NCBI GenBank assembly: GCA_004369045.1
Contig: ML213528.1
Coordinates: forward strand, 1 to 64,000
DNA: 64,000 bases
Direction: 5' to 3'
Origin: Heliocybe sulcata
Taxonomy: Eukaryota > Basidiomycota > Agaricomycetes > Gloeophyllales > Gloeophyllaceae
Below, one piece after another: positions 1 through 10,874 of this stretch. The position numbers and the translations under genes are program-made. The notes under the pieces were generated by a model, which was not told the origin of the DNA, did not search any database, and saw nothing but the letters and a program-made list of their open reading frames with translations. The stretch's first letter is position 1. Every line of letters begins with the position of its first letter.

Positions 1-33
1 CCTAACCCTAACCTAACCCTAATTAACCCTAAA
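1..33. repeat. Telomeric CCCTAA repeat tract
   Basis: The first 33 bases are slightly irregular CCCTAA units, including CCTAA and ATTAACCCTAA variants. This is the complement of the fungal TTAGGG telomere repeat, in the orientation expected at a left chromosome end. Only about five units are present, so the array is cut short by the end of the sequence or assembly. Confidence 0.85.
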
Positions 34-633
34 GCCGACTCCAATCAACGCGATACTGGTTTGCACCCGCAAAATGCATAACAGAAGCTAGTAACAGGGC
101 GTGGAGATGTTGCTAATATCTACAGAGGGACCAGCACGACTTACGACGGCAAGCACCATAAGCCCACCATCGCACCGCCTAAGGAGAACGAAAACGTCAG
201 TACACGGCTTATGTACGGAATAAGTTCAAGACCAACAGGTTCTTGATCTGCCTATCAGTTCTGCAGGCCTCAATACTAATGCCCCGCCGACTGTCGCTAG
301 CTGATAGACTTCAGATGTTAAGGTTCACAAGCGCAACACCAGAGACATAACAGGCGCTCGCACCGACCTTGCCTCACGTATAGTAGATAACCAGATAACG
401 ACTGACCGTATGTACATTTACAGAGCAGAGACAGAGAGATGTCCTCGTACCGTACAGCATGCTTAGAGTATAAGAGGTGAGTCAATACGCGACGGAACAC
501 GACCACGGCGGTGAAGTGGAGGGACGGACTGGTAGTCTCCTCGTACATCCTCTCCGCTACATTCATCAGCCCCCCTCGCGGATGCTCTACCTGCGTCGAG
601 TCCCATCAACGTACGCAGCAGACGAGGAAACGG
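34..633. other. Short subtelomeric stretch without a recognised gene
   Basis: Unique-looking sequence between the telomere repeats and the 3' end of the BuGZ-like gene. Small open frames occur on both strands but none shows a domain, a plausible splice structure or a recognisable motif. No satellite, RecQ helicase or other subtelomeric repeat was seen. It probably holds the 3' untranslated region of the neighbouring gene. Confidence 0.6.
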
Positions 634-2110
634 TTACAAGAAGTCTTCTGCCCGAGCACGCTTCTTGCCCCGCGCTTCCTCGTGTTGAGCGTTCTCGTTC
701 TGTCCGTCCGCCGCACCATCAGCGATATAGCGGTACTTGGGATGTACAGCGCGTTTCTCATCCTGCAAACGATGCGTCAACATTCGACCAACTTCCGGTA
801 ACGAAAGCGGAGACTCACTGGGGAAAAGTTCGGGTCGGCATACTTCAGCTGGGTCGCCTTCTTGAACGCAGGGTTGGTCTGGGCTAGAGCGGGGTTGGGC
901 AGCTTAAGCTCCATAGGCGCTGCCGCGATCGGGTGGGCACTCGCAGGCGGTGATGCAGACTGCGGCGGTGGCGGTGCAGGGGACCCGCCAAAAGGCATGT
1001 TGAGGACGCCTGGAGCTCCGGGGGCGACAGCGGCAGGGGCGGGTATGCGAGGCGGAGACATGGCACCTGGCTGTGGAGGAGAGAAGCCCTGCGGAACGAA
1101 TGCGGGAGGAGGAGGGAAGGGAGGACGAGCGCCGCCTGGAAAAGGAGGCGCACCGGGAGGCATCATGCCGGGAGGAGGCATGGCGAAGCCAGGAGGAGGG
1201 GAGAAGCCAGGTGGAGGCATGCTGCGAGGTGTTAGCCGGGTCCATACATGGATTGACTGGTACTCACCCTGGTGGGAAGCCTGGCATGCCAGGCGGCGGA
1301 GGCATGAAGGGCGCTCCTGGATAACCAGGTGGAGCGCCAGGGAAGAATGGAGGGAGACCTGACGGCGGAGGGGACATCCCCGGCGGCGGCGACATCCCCA
1401 TCCCAGGTGGCACAGGCGGGACAGCAGGTACAGGAGGCGTCGCATACGTCGTGGGCGCAGCGTTGTATACCACGCTGGAAGCCGACGCGTCCGGCGCCGG
1501 GACCGCCGATTTCTCAGACGCGCCCATCAGCGCCTTGTGCGCCTCCAGCTGCGCCTTCAGCTCGTCCTCTGTGAGCGGTCGGTTCTCGATCTTGGGTTTC
1601 TTCGACGGCGGCTGCGAGATGGACCCGATCGCGAGGCCAAGCTCGATCTCCTTCCGCCGCTTGTAGTCAGCGACGTCGGGCGCGGGGATACCCTCCATAC
1701 CGAAGATTTCGACTTCGTAGCCGTCGCGACCGGGGAGGGCATTTTCGATGCGAGGGAGTCTGATATATGTGTGTGTTATGAGCTGAAGAACGGTGAGGAG
1801 CAGTGAAAGAACGCACTGGTCTGGCTCGAGTTTGTGCACCTGCTGGATATGCACTGCTAACCCTCCTGCAGTGTTCAGACGACGTGGACACATGCTACAT
1901 TTGAAGTGCTTCGCCTTCTGGTGTTGCATTAGAACTGCAGTATTGAGGTCAGTATCATAATTCTGCAGCGTGTGGCCCGCTACGCACCCTTCTCATCTTC
2001 GAACTCGCGCTCACAATACCAGCACCAGGGTCGGAGAACCTATGCAGTATCAGCAAAAGCGGGCCCTGAGAGCGGCCAACACCTACAGCCTTATTCTTTT
2101 TCTTCGCCAT
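634..2110 (-). CDS. BuGZ/ZNF207-like C2H2 zinc-finger protein
   Basis: Probable orthologue of BuGZ (ZNF207), a microtubule- and BUB3-binding zinc-finger protein of spindle assembly and mRNA processing; that role comes from animal work. The gene reads as six exons. The first is 24 nt and encodes MAKKKNKA; the second encodes CWYCEREFEDEK; the third supplies QHQKAKHFKC and the second finger. Together these give the paired N-terminal C2H2 fingers. EVEIFGMEGIP then follows, as in the family, and a long proline/glycine/methionine-rich middle. The last exon lies beyond an intron at about 770-817: the DPNFSP/DEKRAVHPKY segment resembles the BUB3-binding GLEBS region, and the tail ends RAEDFL before a stop at 634-636. 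The start is fixed by the ATG at 2110. Length is about 390 residues. It is divergent from the hydrolase gene, 129 bp away, and lies only about 600 bp from the telomere. The family call is firm; the fungal function is inferred. Confidence 0.87.
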
Positions 2111-2239
2111 CTTAAAGCCGGTCGATGTTGTGAACGACGAGTGTGACAGCAGGCGCAGCACTTCCGGCAACGTCCAAGACGGATTTCCGTCTGCGCCGGA
2201 GTGCGAAGCGGACTGTAAAACCCACGTGTCAACGTCTTG
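2111..2239. promoter_or_regulatory. Shared divergent promoter region
   Basis: Only 129 bp separate the two divergent start codons, so both 5' untranslated regions and core promoters must lie here or overlap the first exons. No obvious TATA box was seen. The assignment rests on gene geometry alone. Confidence 0.5.
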
Positions 2240-3873
2240 ATGCCAAAAACGGTGGCGAGAAGTCTGGCGACGAACTCGGAACCGCCGATGATTGGCCAAA
2301 GCTTGTCGGAATGGATCTTCATCAGAGCCTCCATCCTCCTACTCCGTTCTGTCGCACCTCTCTCCCTCCTATACCTCTCGCTTTGCTGGTACTTTAGCAC
2401 GACATTGTTGTCAAAATGGGTCTGGCGGTATGCCCTGGTGGAGACCTCGTTTTTCTTGTTTGTTTACCTGCCAAGAAAGCGGCTACTGCAACGGGTGAGT
2501 TTTCTCTGATATTTGCGGCTGCGGCTTGGTCGCTGAGCATGCCTTAGCCGGCTAAGCACCCTCCTCTCCTCGACCGTGAAGAGCTGCGCATGCACTATGA
2601 GCGCTGCGTTACTCATTTCACGAATACCGCGCACACCACCGGCTGGTTCTTTTCCTGCCCGTTCGAGGCCATCCAACGCGAGAACGTCATGGAATGGCTC
2701 CTCTGGGCGTTTTTCCACTGCACAGGCCAGGACAGGCTGAAGGACTGGGAGGAGCAACTCGAAATGTGTATCGTGCAGCTTGAGAAAGCTATCGGGAAGA
2801 AGTTTGACCCAGGCCGCAATCCGAGTATCACGAGTATGAGGACAACGCTGGACCCGGTGCTTATGGTGCATCGTCCCTTTGTCTGGTATACGGTACGTCT
2901 CATATTATCTCCCGGCGACTACGCAATTAACGGGTCGAAAGATTGTTGGCCTCATAGACGCATACTCGTTCCTGAGGTTGACGTCACTCGGGTTCAGGCA
3001 CTACGCTACTCAAAAATGGTTCGGCGCGTTCCCTCTCAGACCACTTACAGTCTTTTCGTCAAAGTCGATTCATCCAGCGCTGTCGTTCTTTTACCGACCT
3101 CACCGGAGTAAGACGAAGCTCCCTATTGTATTCATACATGGTATCGGAGTGCGTATATACGTTACTATCAAGGAATGTTTTGCTAACGCCACTCGCAGAT
3201 CGGATTTTGGCCATACCTCCCCTTCTTGTCCGATCTCATCCGCGAGAACCCTGATGTCGGCGTTGTGGCCATCGAAATCCTCCCCATCAGCATGCACGTC
3301 ACCTCCGCCCCCCTCTCCCGCAAAGCCATGTGCCGCGCTGTCGACGACGTCCTCTCCTCCATCGATATCTACCGCTTCGTCGTCATTTCCCACTCCTATG
3401 GCACCGTCATCACCTCCCACCTCCTCAAAAACCCAATTTTCGCCCCTCGAATCGCCGCAACCCTCCTCGTGGACCCGATCCCTTTTCTCCTTCACCTCCC
3501 CGCCACCTCCTTCAACTTCCTCTATCGCACGCCGCGTCAAGCGAACGAATGGCAGCTGTGGTACTTTGCCTCGCGCGACCCAGACATTGCGCGGACGCTC
3601 TCCCGACACTTCTTCTGGGGCGAGAGCATCATGTGGAAGGACGAGCTGGAGGGGAAGGATGTCGCGGTCATCCTCGCGGAGAAGGACCAGATCGTGGATG
3701 CGAAGGAGGTGAGGTGGTACCTGACCGATGGGAGCGAGGAGCAGTTCCGCTGGCAGAAGGACCGGTGGGAGGTGCTCTATTTCCGCGGACTGGACCATTC
3801 GACTGTCTTTGATACCCCGGAACGCAGGCGACACCTGCTGGACATTGCCCGGCGCTTTGTACAGCAGACATAG
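2240..3873 (+). CDS. Membrane-anchored alpha/beta hydrolase
   Basis: Four exons (2240-2494, 2548-2892, 2942-3148, 3199-3873) joined at GT-AG sites give about 493 residues. Residues about 25-60 contain a hydrophobic segment (LLLRSVAPLSLLYLSLCWYF), suggesting an N-terminal membrane anchor. The C-terminal half is an alpha/beta hydrolase: VFIHGIG is the oxyanion-hole strand, SHSYGT the nucleophile elbow with its serine, an aspartate in VILAEKDQIVD the likely acid, and the histidine in RGLDHSTVF the likely base. The substrate cannot be told; lipid or ester hydrolysis is a family-level guess. The ATG at 2240 is the first in the frame, but an internal ATG at 2288 is also possible. It is divergent from the BuGZ-like gene. 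All catalytic motifs are present, so it looks functional. Confidence 0.82.
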
Positions 3874-4414
3874 ACCGAAGATCACGAGGTTACCGACTGT
3901 ATTTTCGCAATTCTGTTTCGTACGCTGGCAAGTACTATACCTGCCGCAGACAACTGCACGACGCACCACTACATACACGAAAGTGGTCTCCTATACGCTT
4001 AGTCTGGGACATAGAATGGCTACCCACGATGTGTTATATCTTTCCTGTATCCTACCTCGTCACGTAAATAGCGTAAAGATTCGAGCTTGTTGATGCGTCT
4101 GTGCGAGAGCGCTTTCTACCCTACCCCTTCAGCGGTACTGGCTTCTGCTAAGTTAGTGCTCTACCATCGTGCTGGCTCTTCGGCGGTAGTAGATTCAGTG
4201 CCTAGAAATGCATATGGCATTCAAGGATCGTCGAACCGGGGCGCAGCATTCTATACAATTACCCCGGTGGAGGTACTAAATCACTCTTGAAGCTGGTCGC
4301 CTCGCTGATAATGCATAATGATGTGCCTTACAGTTGATTACATGCCAGCATAGCACGCACTAGAGACGATCTGTCCAGAATATGAAACCGGCTCAGGACT
4401 CATACGAGCCGTCC
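3874..4414. other. Convergent intergenic region, no gene seen
   Basis: Lies between the ends of two convergent genes and probably holds both 3' untranslated regions. A GGTTCGA-like box near 4230 was inspected on the minus strand, but no tRNA cloverleaf could be built around it. Confidence 0.6.
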
Positions 4415-5485
4415 TCAGGAGGCCTCCCTCAACCCGGCAATCCCTTCAAACCAATACACCACCGCGGCGACCTTGCGTACAGCAGGATCGCTCCTCCCCA
4501 GTCTCAAGTCTGGTCTTAACCTCCGATCTTCGTGCGCGTACGGCATGGTCCGATAGCAGACCGCCATTTTTGACTTTAGATGCGGCGACGCTGTTAATGA
4601 GACCGGCTCTCCTGCAGCGGTGACGTCTACTCTCGCATCTTAGCAGTTTTTCGGGCGATGTTTTATGTGTTGACTCACTCTCGAGTAATACGACGTCTCC
4701 TCGTTTTAGGGGAGCGCCTCCCCAGGTCTCTGCGACCTCTCGCCAAGCTGTGAGCTTTGCCACCGCTCCCTCCTCATCGCCGACAATCATCTTCAGAATC
4801 CATACCTCCTTCCCGGCTTCCGGACCCTTCCTGATCATGATCGTATCCGGCCCGTCGACCTCTAGCACCGCTACGACTGTGCTGATCTTCCCTATCGCGC
4901 TGGAGAGCGGCGTTAAGGATGACAGCAGGAAATGGAAGTTTGGGAATTGCGCGATGGACGAGGCGTCCGAGTAGTTGGTGGAGGACGTGGTGTCGCCTGT
5001 GTCCTGGCTGGAACGCGCCGTGCGGGTGGAGAAAACGCTGGTGCGCTCCAAGTTCGTCGTATCATCTCCCGTTCTCTCTGCCGGAGTGGGTGGCCAAGTT
5101 ATGGCAGTGGTCTGGCCTTCGCTGCGCTCAGCATGTCCTTCCGCTCAAAATATTGCCGTCTCTGCTTACCTTCGTCAGCCACCCACTCTTCGCCGTCTTC
5201 TGGCTCCTCATCTTCATCGTCGAAGATGATATTCCCGTAGAACGTCTCCACCCTCCGGCTCGCAGCTTCCAAGGTCGCAGGCGGTAGAACAAGATCCGTG
5301 CTCGAACCCGCCGCTGGCGATAAAGAAGAGATAGTATGCCACTCGTAAGCCGTACTCCATCCGTTCTCGATCTCTTGAGCAGAGGGCGCGCCGACAAACA
5401 CGCGGTAGCGACTTGGCATGAAGGGGTGCAACACAGCCACGGGAGCGGGAGTGTGGCTGTGCAACTCGGCAAGAGACTTGATCAT
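4415..5485 (-). CDS. OB-fold protein, shieldin subunit 2-like
   Basis: Three exons give about 300 residues. Exon 1 starts at the ATG at 5485 (MIKSLAELHSH) and contains RYRVFVGAPSA and a very acidic stretch (FDDEDEEPEDGEE). A 53-nt intron leads to exon 2, which holds SSLTPLSSAIGKISTVVAVL, TIMIRKG, WILKMIVGDEEG, KLTAWREVAETWGG and LKRGDVVLLE. This is the strand order of a single-stranded-DNA-binding OB fold and resembles the domain named after shieldin complex subunit 2. Exon 3 is entered at a CTAAG acceptor and encodes KSKMAVCYRTMPYAHEDRRL and DPAVRKVAAVVYWFE, ending at 4415-4417. Shieldin limits DNA-end resection in animals; a related role in fungi is inference. The OB fold is the safer call and the subfamily name is tentative. 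No reading-frame damage was seen. Confidence 0.7.
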
Positions 5486-5892
5486 GATTTACGTTCTCAT
5501 GCTACTCTTCTACTGTTGCTGAACGCCAACTTCAATACTGAGCTCTTTGAGATCTATTATTCTTTCTGACTCTTTTTTACTAGGCACGGTTTCAGGGACC
5601 CGTCAAGTTTAATCATCAGCGGGGTCAGCTTGCATTGGATTGTGCTCTTTTCTTCTTCGCCGACTTTTAACAATGAGAGACATCTCTCATCATTCCGCCG
5701 TCTTCCGAATATGCGAGAAGGCTTCCACTCATGGGCGATACGCCGTGCCTCGCCAATCACCAACTTCAGTGTTGGTCTGTAGCCGTGCTCTACCTCGTAA
5801 CCTTCCCTAGCACTCTCCCAGCTTAATGGTGGACTGAAAGGGTTACGAGAGCAAGCGCAGCGTGGAGAGGGACTGGGAGATCTCCCGCAAAG
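5486..5892. other. Left flank of the copia insertion, no confident gene
   Basis: A minus-strand open frame of about 115 codons runs into the LTR (5557-5897), but it has no recognisable domain and its compositional look is not convincing. It may be the remains of whatever the element landed in, or chance. Confidence 0.4.
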
Positions 5893-5897
5893 GTTCT
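5893..5897. repeat. Target site duplication GTTCT, left copy
   Basis: The same five bases, GTTCT, flank the outer ends of both LTRs (here and at 11,174-11,178). This is the 5-bp duplication typical of Ty1/copia integration. Confidence 0.9.
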
Positions 5898-6196
5898 TAT
5901 TAACAGTCAAACTCTCTCAGTCGGGGTTATAGAACGACTGTATTAGCACTATACCTATTAACAGTCAAACTGTCATACATAAATAAGTATAGCTATCATA
6001 AGAATGTCATAAGGAACGTACCTCTCTCAGTCGGGGTTATAGAACGACTGAGAGAGCGGAAATCGTGCCAGCAAAGCAATTTGCTGGCACCGGCGTAAAC
6101 CGGAATCGTGAGAGTTTCTACCTACGGGACGGTCCGAGTTGCCTAATAAAGAAATATAACGAACGTATGTTTTATTCTAAACTACGGATTCTAACA
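5898..6196 (-). repeat. Copia 3' LTR
   Basis: A 299-bp direct repeat of 10,875-11,173 with one mismatch. In element orientation it starts TGTTAG and ends TAATA rather than the usual CA. It contains two internal duplications: a motif of about 16 bp (TATTAACAGTCAAACT) and one of about 27 bp including CAGTCGGGGTTATAGAACGA. Confidence 0.93.
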
Positions 6197-6205
6197 CTCC
6201 CCCTC
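6197..6205 (-). other. Copia polypurine tract
   Basis: GAGGGGGAG on the minus strand directly abuts the 3' LTR, the position and composition of the plus-strand primer of LTR elements. Confidence 0.85.
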
Positions 6206-9200
6206 AACGAGAATACCGTCCAGCGGTAGAAGAAAGTCCCAACATCTCCGTCAACTTCTTGTGTGGCGTCTTCCCCAATCCTTTGGTAAAGACATCCGCA
6301 ACATTATCTTGGCTCGCCACATAATTGACTTTCATATCCTGCGCCTGAACTGCCTCCCGAATCCAATGATGGGAGATCCGAACGTGCTTGGTCCGATTGG
6401 ATAGTTCGTCAGGCTTATGAAGCATGCGGAGAGCACTGGTGCTGTCTGTGAGAAGCTGAGTAGGACCATCAGGTGGGAAACCAATCTCCGTGAGTAGCTG
6501 ACGCAACCACATCACTTCACGACCCAAGTGAACAGCTGCGTAGTACTCCGCTTCCGCAGTTGAGACAGCGGTAGCCGTCTGCTTCTTGGCAGACCAAGAG
6601 ATACATCCCTTGCCGAGCAGAATGGCGTAGCCTGATGTAGAACGCGTATGGTCCTTCTCTCCAGCAAAATTCGCATCACAGTAAGCAAGCAGCTGGTCGC
6701 TTTCATCCTTACCGCCGATAGTGAGGGTATAGTCACGAGTCCCCTTCAGATATGCCAAGATGCGCATGACAGCTGCCCAGTGGCGTTTACCAGGATTTGA
6801 CATGTACTGAGACACGTTCTGGACAGCCTTCGCAATATCCGGACGAGTGTGGAATGCAATGTGCATGAGGGAGCCGACCACATTAAGGTATGGAATGTCC
6901 TTCATGTACGCAATCTCTTCCGGCGTAGATGGGCCATCTTTGGCTGAGAGTGACTCCCCCTCGACCATAGGAGTAGCGGCGGGCTTCAAGTTCTCAAGGT
7001 TCAACGACTTGAGGAGAGCGTCGATCTTGTGACGATGCGAAAAGGAGATTGTACCAGCTTCTCGATCGCGAGTAACATTGTAGCCTAGCAAGAGACCGAT
7101 CTTGCCGCTATCCTTGATTGAGACTTTGCCACTGATCTCCGACTTCAATCGCTTCACTTCATTGACAGAGGAGCAATAAAGGCCGAGATCGTCGACGTGT
7201 GCCGTGACAATGGAAAATTCAGAGTCCCTCCGGCGTACAAATACGCAAGGGTCGGAAAGACAGACCTTGAAACCGAGGCTAAGCATGATTGCCTTGAGCT
7301 TCTGGTACCATAGATGTCCAGCTTGCTTAAGACCGTAGAGCGCTTTCTTCAGCTTCCAGACCCAAGTCTCCTTTCCCTTCACTACGTATCCCTGTGGTTG
7401 TCGCATGTAGGCCTCCTCCCCCTCAGGCATTTCACTGTTGAGGAAGGCAGAACCGACATCGACAACATGAATCTCACTGCCGATCTGGGTGATAATTCCG
7501 CTGATGACACAGATGGACACTGAGTTTGCAACTGGTGCGAAGGTTTCGGTGAAGTCAACACCAGGGATTTGAGTGAAACCCTGAGCAACAACGCGAGCCT
7601 TATAGCGTATCAGAACACCATCAGCATTCCGTTTGATCACGTAAACCCAGCGTGAACCAACAGGCTTGCGTCCAGGTGGAAGCGGGACTAGATCGAACGT
7701 CCCCATAGACATAACAGAGTGGATCTCCGTATCCATGGCTGACTTCCATTCCTGTGCATCAGGAGAATCAACAGCTTCTCGGTAGTGACGTGGTTCCTCG
7801 CCAGTCAGAATAAGAGCGTAATCTGACCATAACTCTTCGAGTGAACGTCGTCGTAATACCAAGGCTGAAGTCTCTGGTATGAGCTCCGCATCACTGACTT
7901 GCGCCTCTGACATAGATGGCGAAGCAGTGGATCCCTCTACAGATTCTCCCCCTGCACCCAAGATCTCTCCAGGCTGATCGCTAGATCCACTCCTGCTCTC
8001 CCTTTTCTCCCTAAGACGATTGGAAGATCGAGTTGGTGGTCCAGGAGGCTGGCGTGTTCTGCGGCGTGAAGGTTCTGGTGCAGGTGGAACTGGAGGTGAT
8101 GGATTGGATGGTGCTGGTGGTGGTGGCTGATCACCGTCGTGAGCGTCTGAGGGTGTTGGGTGAGAGGTTTGGCCGGAAGTAGGAGATTCGTCATCAGAAT
8201 TTTGACGAAAAAGTGAATCGAGTTCCTTATACTCCCCCTCGGCCAGAGATCGCTCCCAACCATTGACAAATTCATCAAATTTGACATGAATCAATGAAAT
8301 CACCCTGCACTTCGATTTATCCCATAGGCGATAAGCCTTCTGAGTATTAGAATAACCCAGAAAAATACACTCAGTAGCGCGAGCATTCAGCTTCTGTTTG
8401 CCAGGCTCACTGCCAGAGTATAGCCACGCTTTGCAGCCAAAACGATGGTAGAAGTCGATTTTTGGTAGCTTCTTGCTGGGGAAGCGCACCTCATGTGGTG
8501 ACTTGTTACCAAGAGCGGCCATAGGCATGCGATTATGGATCCAGGCAGCGTAGGATGCCGCCTCAGCCCAGAACATCAGTGGAAGACCGGCATCAATGAG
8601 ATTCGTGCGGACAAGGTCAAAGATCGTTCGATTTTGCCATTCCGCCATCCCATTCTGCTCTGGCGTATATGGTGACATAGTCTCGATACGTATCCCCTGC
8701 TCACTCAAGTAATCGAGCGCCTGCTGAGAGATAAATTCCCTGCCATTATCGCAGTGGAAAGTCACCAATTTCTTCCCCGTTTCCCGCTCCGCCTCTGCTA
8801 GCCAAGTCTTGATAGTAGCAAAGACATCTGACTTCCGCTTCAGGAAATATACCCAAAGCCATTGCGACTTTTGGTCGGTGAGGGTTAACAGGTAGTCTGA
8901 ACCTGAAATGGATTGAACCTGGGCTTTACCCCAAACGTCCGAATGGATGAGCCCTAGGATATCAATATCCTCAGTTCTGCCGCTTTCCGAAGGCAGGAAT
9001 GAGGCTCGTGTCATCTTGCCCTTCATACAAGATGCACAGAGAGGTTGAGTTTCATCCAACTCTGCCTTAGAGATCTTCAGCGATGGGAATCTCCCTTTTT
9101 GCACCATCTTCTTGACTGTGCTCATGCCGATGTGGCCAAGCTTGCAATGCAGCTGTAGTAGCTTGCTTGAAGATGATGTGATCGCATAAGCTTTCTCATT

Positions 9201-9314
9201 AGGTGGTTCGTCGAGATGATAGAGACGGTCTGGACCCTTAGTTCCCATTGCGAAGACTTTCTCCTTTGCCAAGGTGCGTTTAAGGTAACGCCCAGCATCC
9301 TTCTTCTCAAACAT
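6204..9314 (-). mobile_element. Copia pol region: integrase, RT, RNase H
   Basis: A long open stretch of about 1,036 codons. In order it shows the GAG-pre-integrase segment (CKLGHIGMSTVKKM), the integrase core (HCDNGREF and PYTPEQNGMAEW), a proline-rich spacer, reverse transcriptase beginning near GSRWVYVIKRNADG with the AHVDDLGLY active-site region, and RNase H near DANFAGEKDHTRSTSGY and STAEAEYYA. All are standard copia Pol parts. It is described as an element part only. Confidence 0.93.
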
Positions 9315-9392
9315 GATGCAACGCCCACCGCCAAATAATGTATAGCAGCCAGCATCGTTGAAACGAGAGACAGAGATGAGAGTCGGAGATGA

Positions 9393-10724
9393 TCACGGGA
9401 TATAGATGGTGTCCTGTAGCTTCAAAAGCGAACCGTTCTTCTTCTTCGGGTGTTTTGCGACTAGCATTGCTTCGCCACGACCCTGAATTTGAGTACAAGA
9501 CCCCCCTCCGAAACCTTTGACAGAGCCACAAGGTCCGGACGATAAGGACTTGAAGTTGGAATGATCGGAATGGATATGGGAACTTGTCCCAGAATCGATG
9601 ATGATGCTTGGGCCCGAACGCGTACTCGAGATATACGTCGAGTCTCCTAAGCTGGAGGTAGCTTGTGATGATCCTTCGCTCACTGGTTCACTCGGATAAT
9701 AAGCGGAAACAACAGTAGCATAGGCCTCTTCTACGACAAAGTTTGAACTATTGTCGTCGTCACTATCCTCCTCATCCTTAGTAACATGGGCTTTATCCTT
9801 GCCCTTCTTCTTCCCCCCCTTTTGCTTCTTCCTCGGCTGCATTCTGGGGCCTTGCCCCGCCTTCCCCCCTCCAGCGGACCAACAGTCCTTGCTAAGGTGG
9901 CCTTCACGCTTACAGTTGACGCAGAAGAGCTTCCCCTGTGCGCGCGCCTCCCTAATCCTAGCAGTGAGAGCTGACTCTCCTGACTGGCCCTCGTTCGGCT
10001 CAGTCCGGCGTTGCTTCTCCTCCAAGATCGCATTCGAAACGCTAGCCATAGACGTGTTTTGATCCATCTTGATTCCGGCAACAAAGGTGTTCCACGAGTC
10101 GGGATCCCCCGGATCAGAAGGTAGGGTGGATAGGAGTATAGCTGCTGCTACAAAGTCTGGTATAACAAACTGGGCGTTGGCGAGGTAGCGTATAGCCTGC
10201 TGGAATGACGTGACATGCTCAGCGGGGTCGTCGGCAGTTGACATATGCCGGACCAGTCGTCGGAACCACATGATAAGTGATCCAGACCCCTTCTGGGCGT
10301 ACTCCGCCTCCAGCGTAGACCAGATCTGCGACGCGGTACTGCTACCACCAAACTTGGGCAGCAGCTTGTTGTCGATAGTGTTGAAGATCCAGCCAATCGC
10401 CGCCTGATTCTTCCGGTCCCAGTCATCCGCACCAACATCCACTGGCCTCGCCTCCTCTCCACTAACAACTCTCTACACTCCTGCATAGCGAAACACCGCC
10501 TGGATACGAACGCTCCACGCGTAATAACCGTTCTCGTCCGCTAGACGGTCGGTAGTCATATTCGGCAGCATCGACCCCATATTCTGGGGAATCGACCAAA
10601 CGTCAGGCATGATGGTGGTAGAAGGTGTGGGAGAAGGATGTGGTGAAACTCTGGGAGTAGGGGTGTCGTCGACAGAGGGAGTAGTTTCCGGAGTAATGGG
10701 TCGAGAAGTTTGACCTCCAGACAT
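9393..10724 (-). mobile_element. Copia gag-like region with CCHC knuckle and protease motif
   Basis: This stretch holds copia Gag features: the N-terminal segment with ENGYYAWSVRIQAVFRY, the capsid-like segment with STLEAEYAQKG, a zinc knuckle (CVNCKREGHLSKDC), a basic lysine-rich patch and the aspartic protease motif IIIDSGTSSHIHSD. The coding frame is not continuous across the whole region. The zinc knuckle binds RNA and the protease cleaves the polyprotein in this family. Confidence 0.85.
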
Positions 10725-10862
10725 AAGCTTCTTCGCTCAGAGCAGCTAGCTGATACTGGCGAACACAGTATGAGTTCAGCCAGATACTGGAGAGCACAGT
10801 ATGAGGAGAGCAGGGGAGTAGAGCAGTTCAGGACAAGGAGTTGCAGTTATAGGGAGTGGCTT

Positions 10863-10874
10863 GGGCTCATAACC
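10863..10874 (-). other. Copia primer-binding site for an internal initiator-Met tRNA fragment
   Basis: The twelve bases next to the 5' LTR read GGGCTCATAACC on the plus strand, identical to the anticodon stem-loop of eukaryotic initiator tRNA-Met (CAU anticodon). On the element strand this would pair with a tRNA cleaved in the anticodon loop. Such half-tRNA priming is known for Drosophila copia. Confidence 0.75.

Noticed and set aside
777-1929. Long overlapping frames on both strands opposite the BuGZ-like gene
   Set aside because: They are shadows of its GC-rich, proline/glycine-coding exons and have no domain or splice support.
4200-4290. Possible tRNA gene suggested by a GGTTCGA box on the minus strand
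   Set aside because: No acceptor stem, D arm or anticodon arm could be paired around the box.
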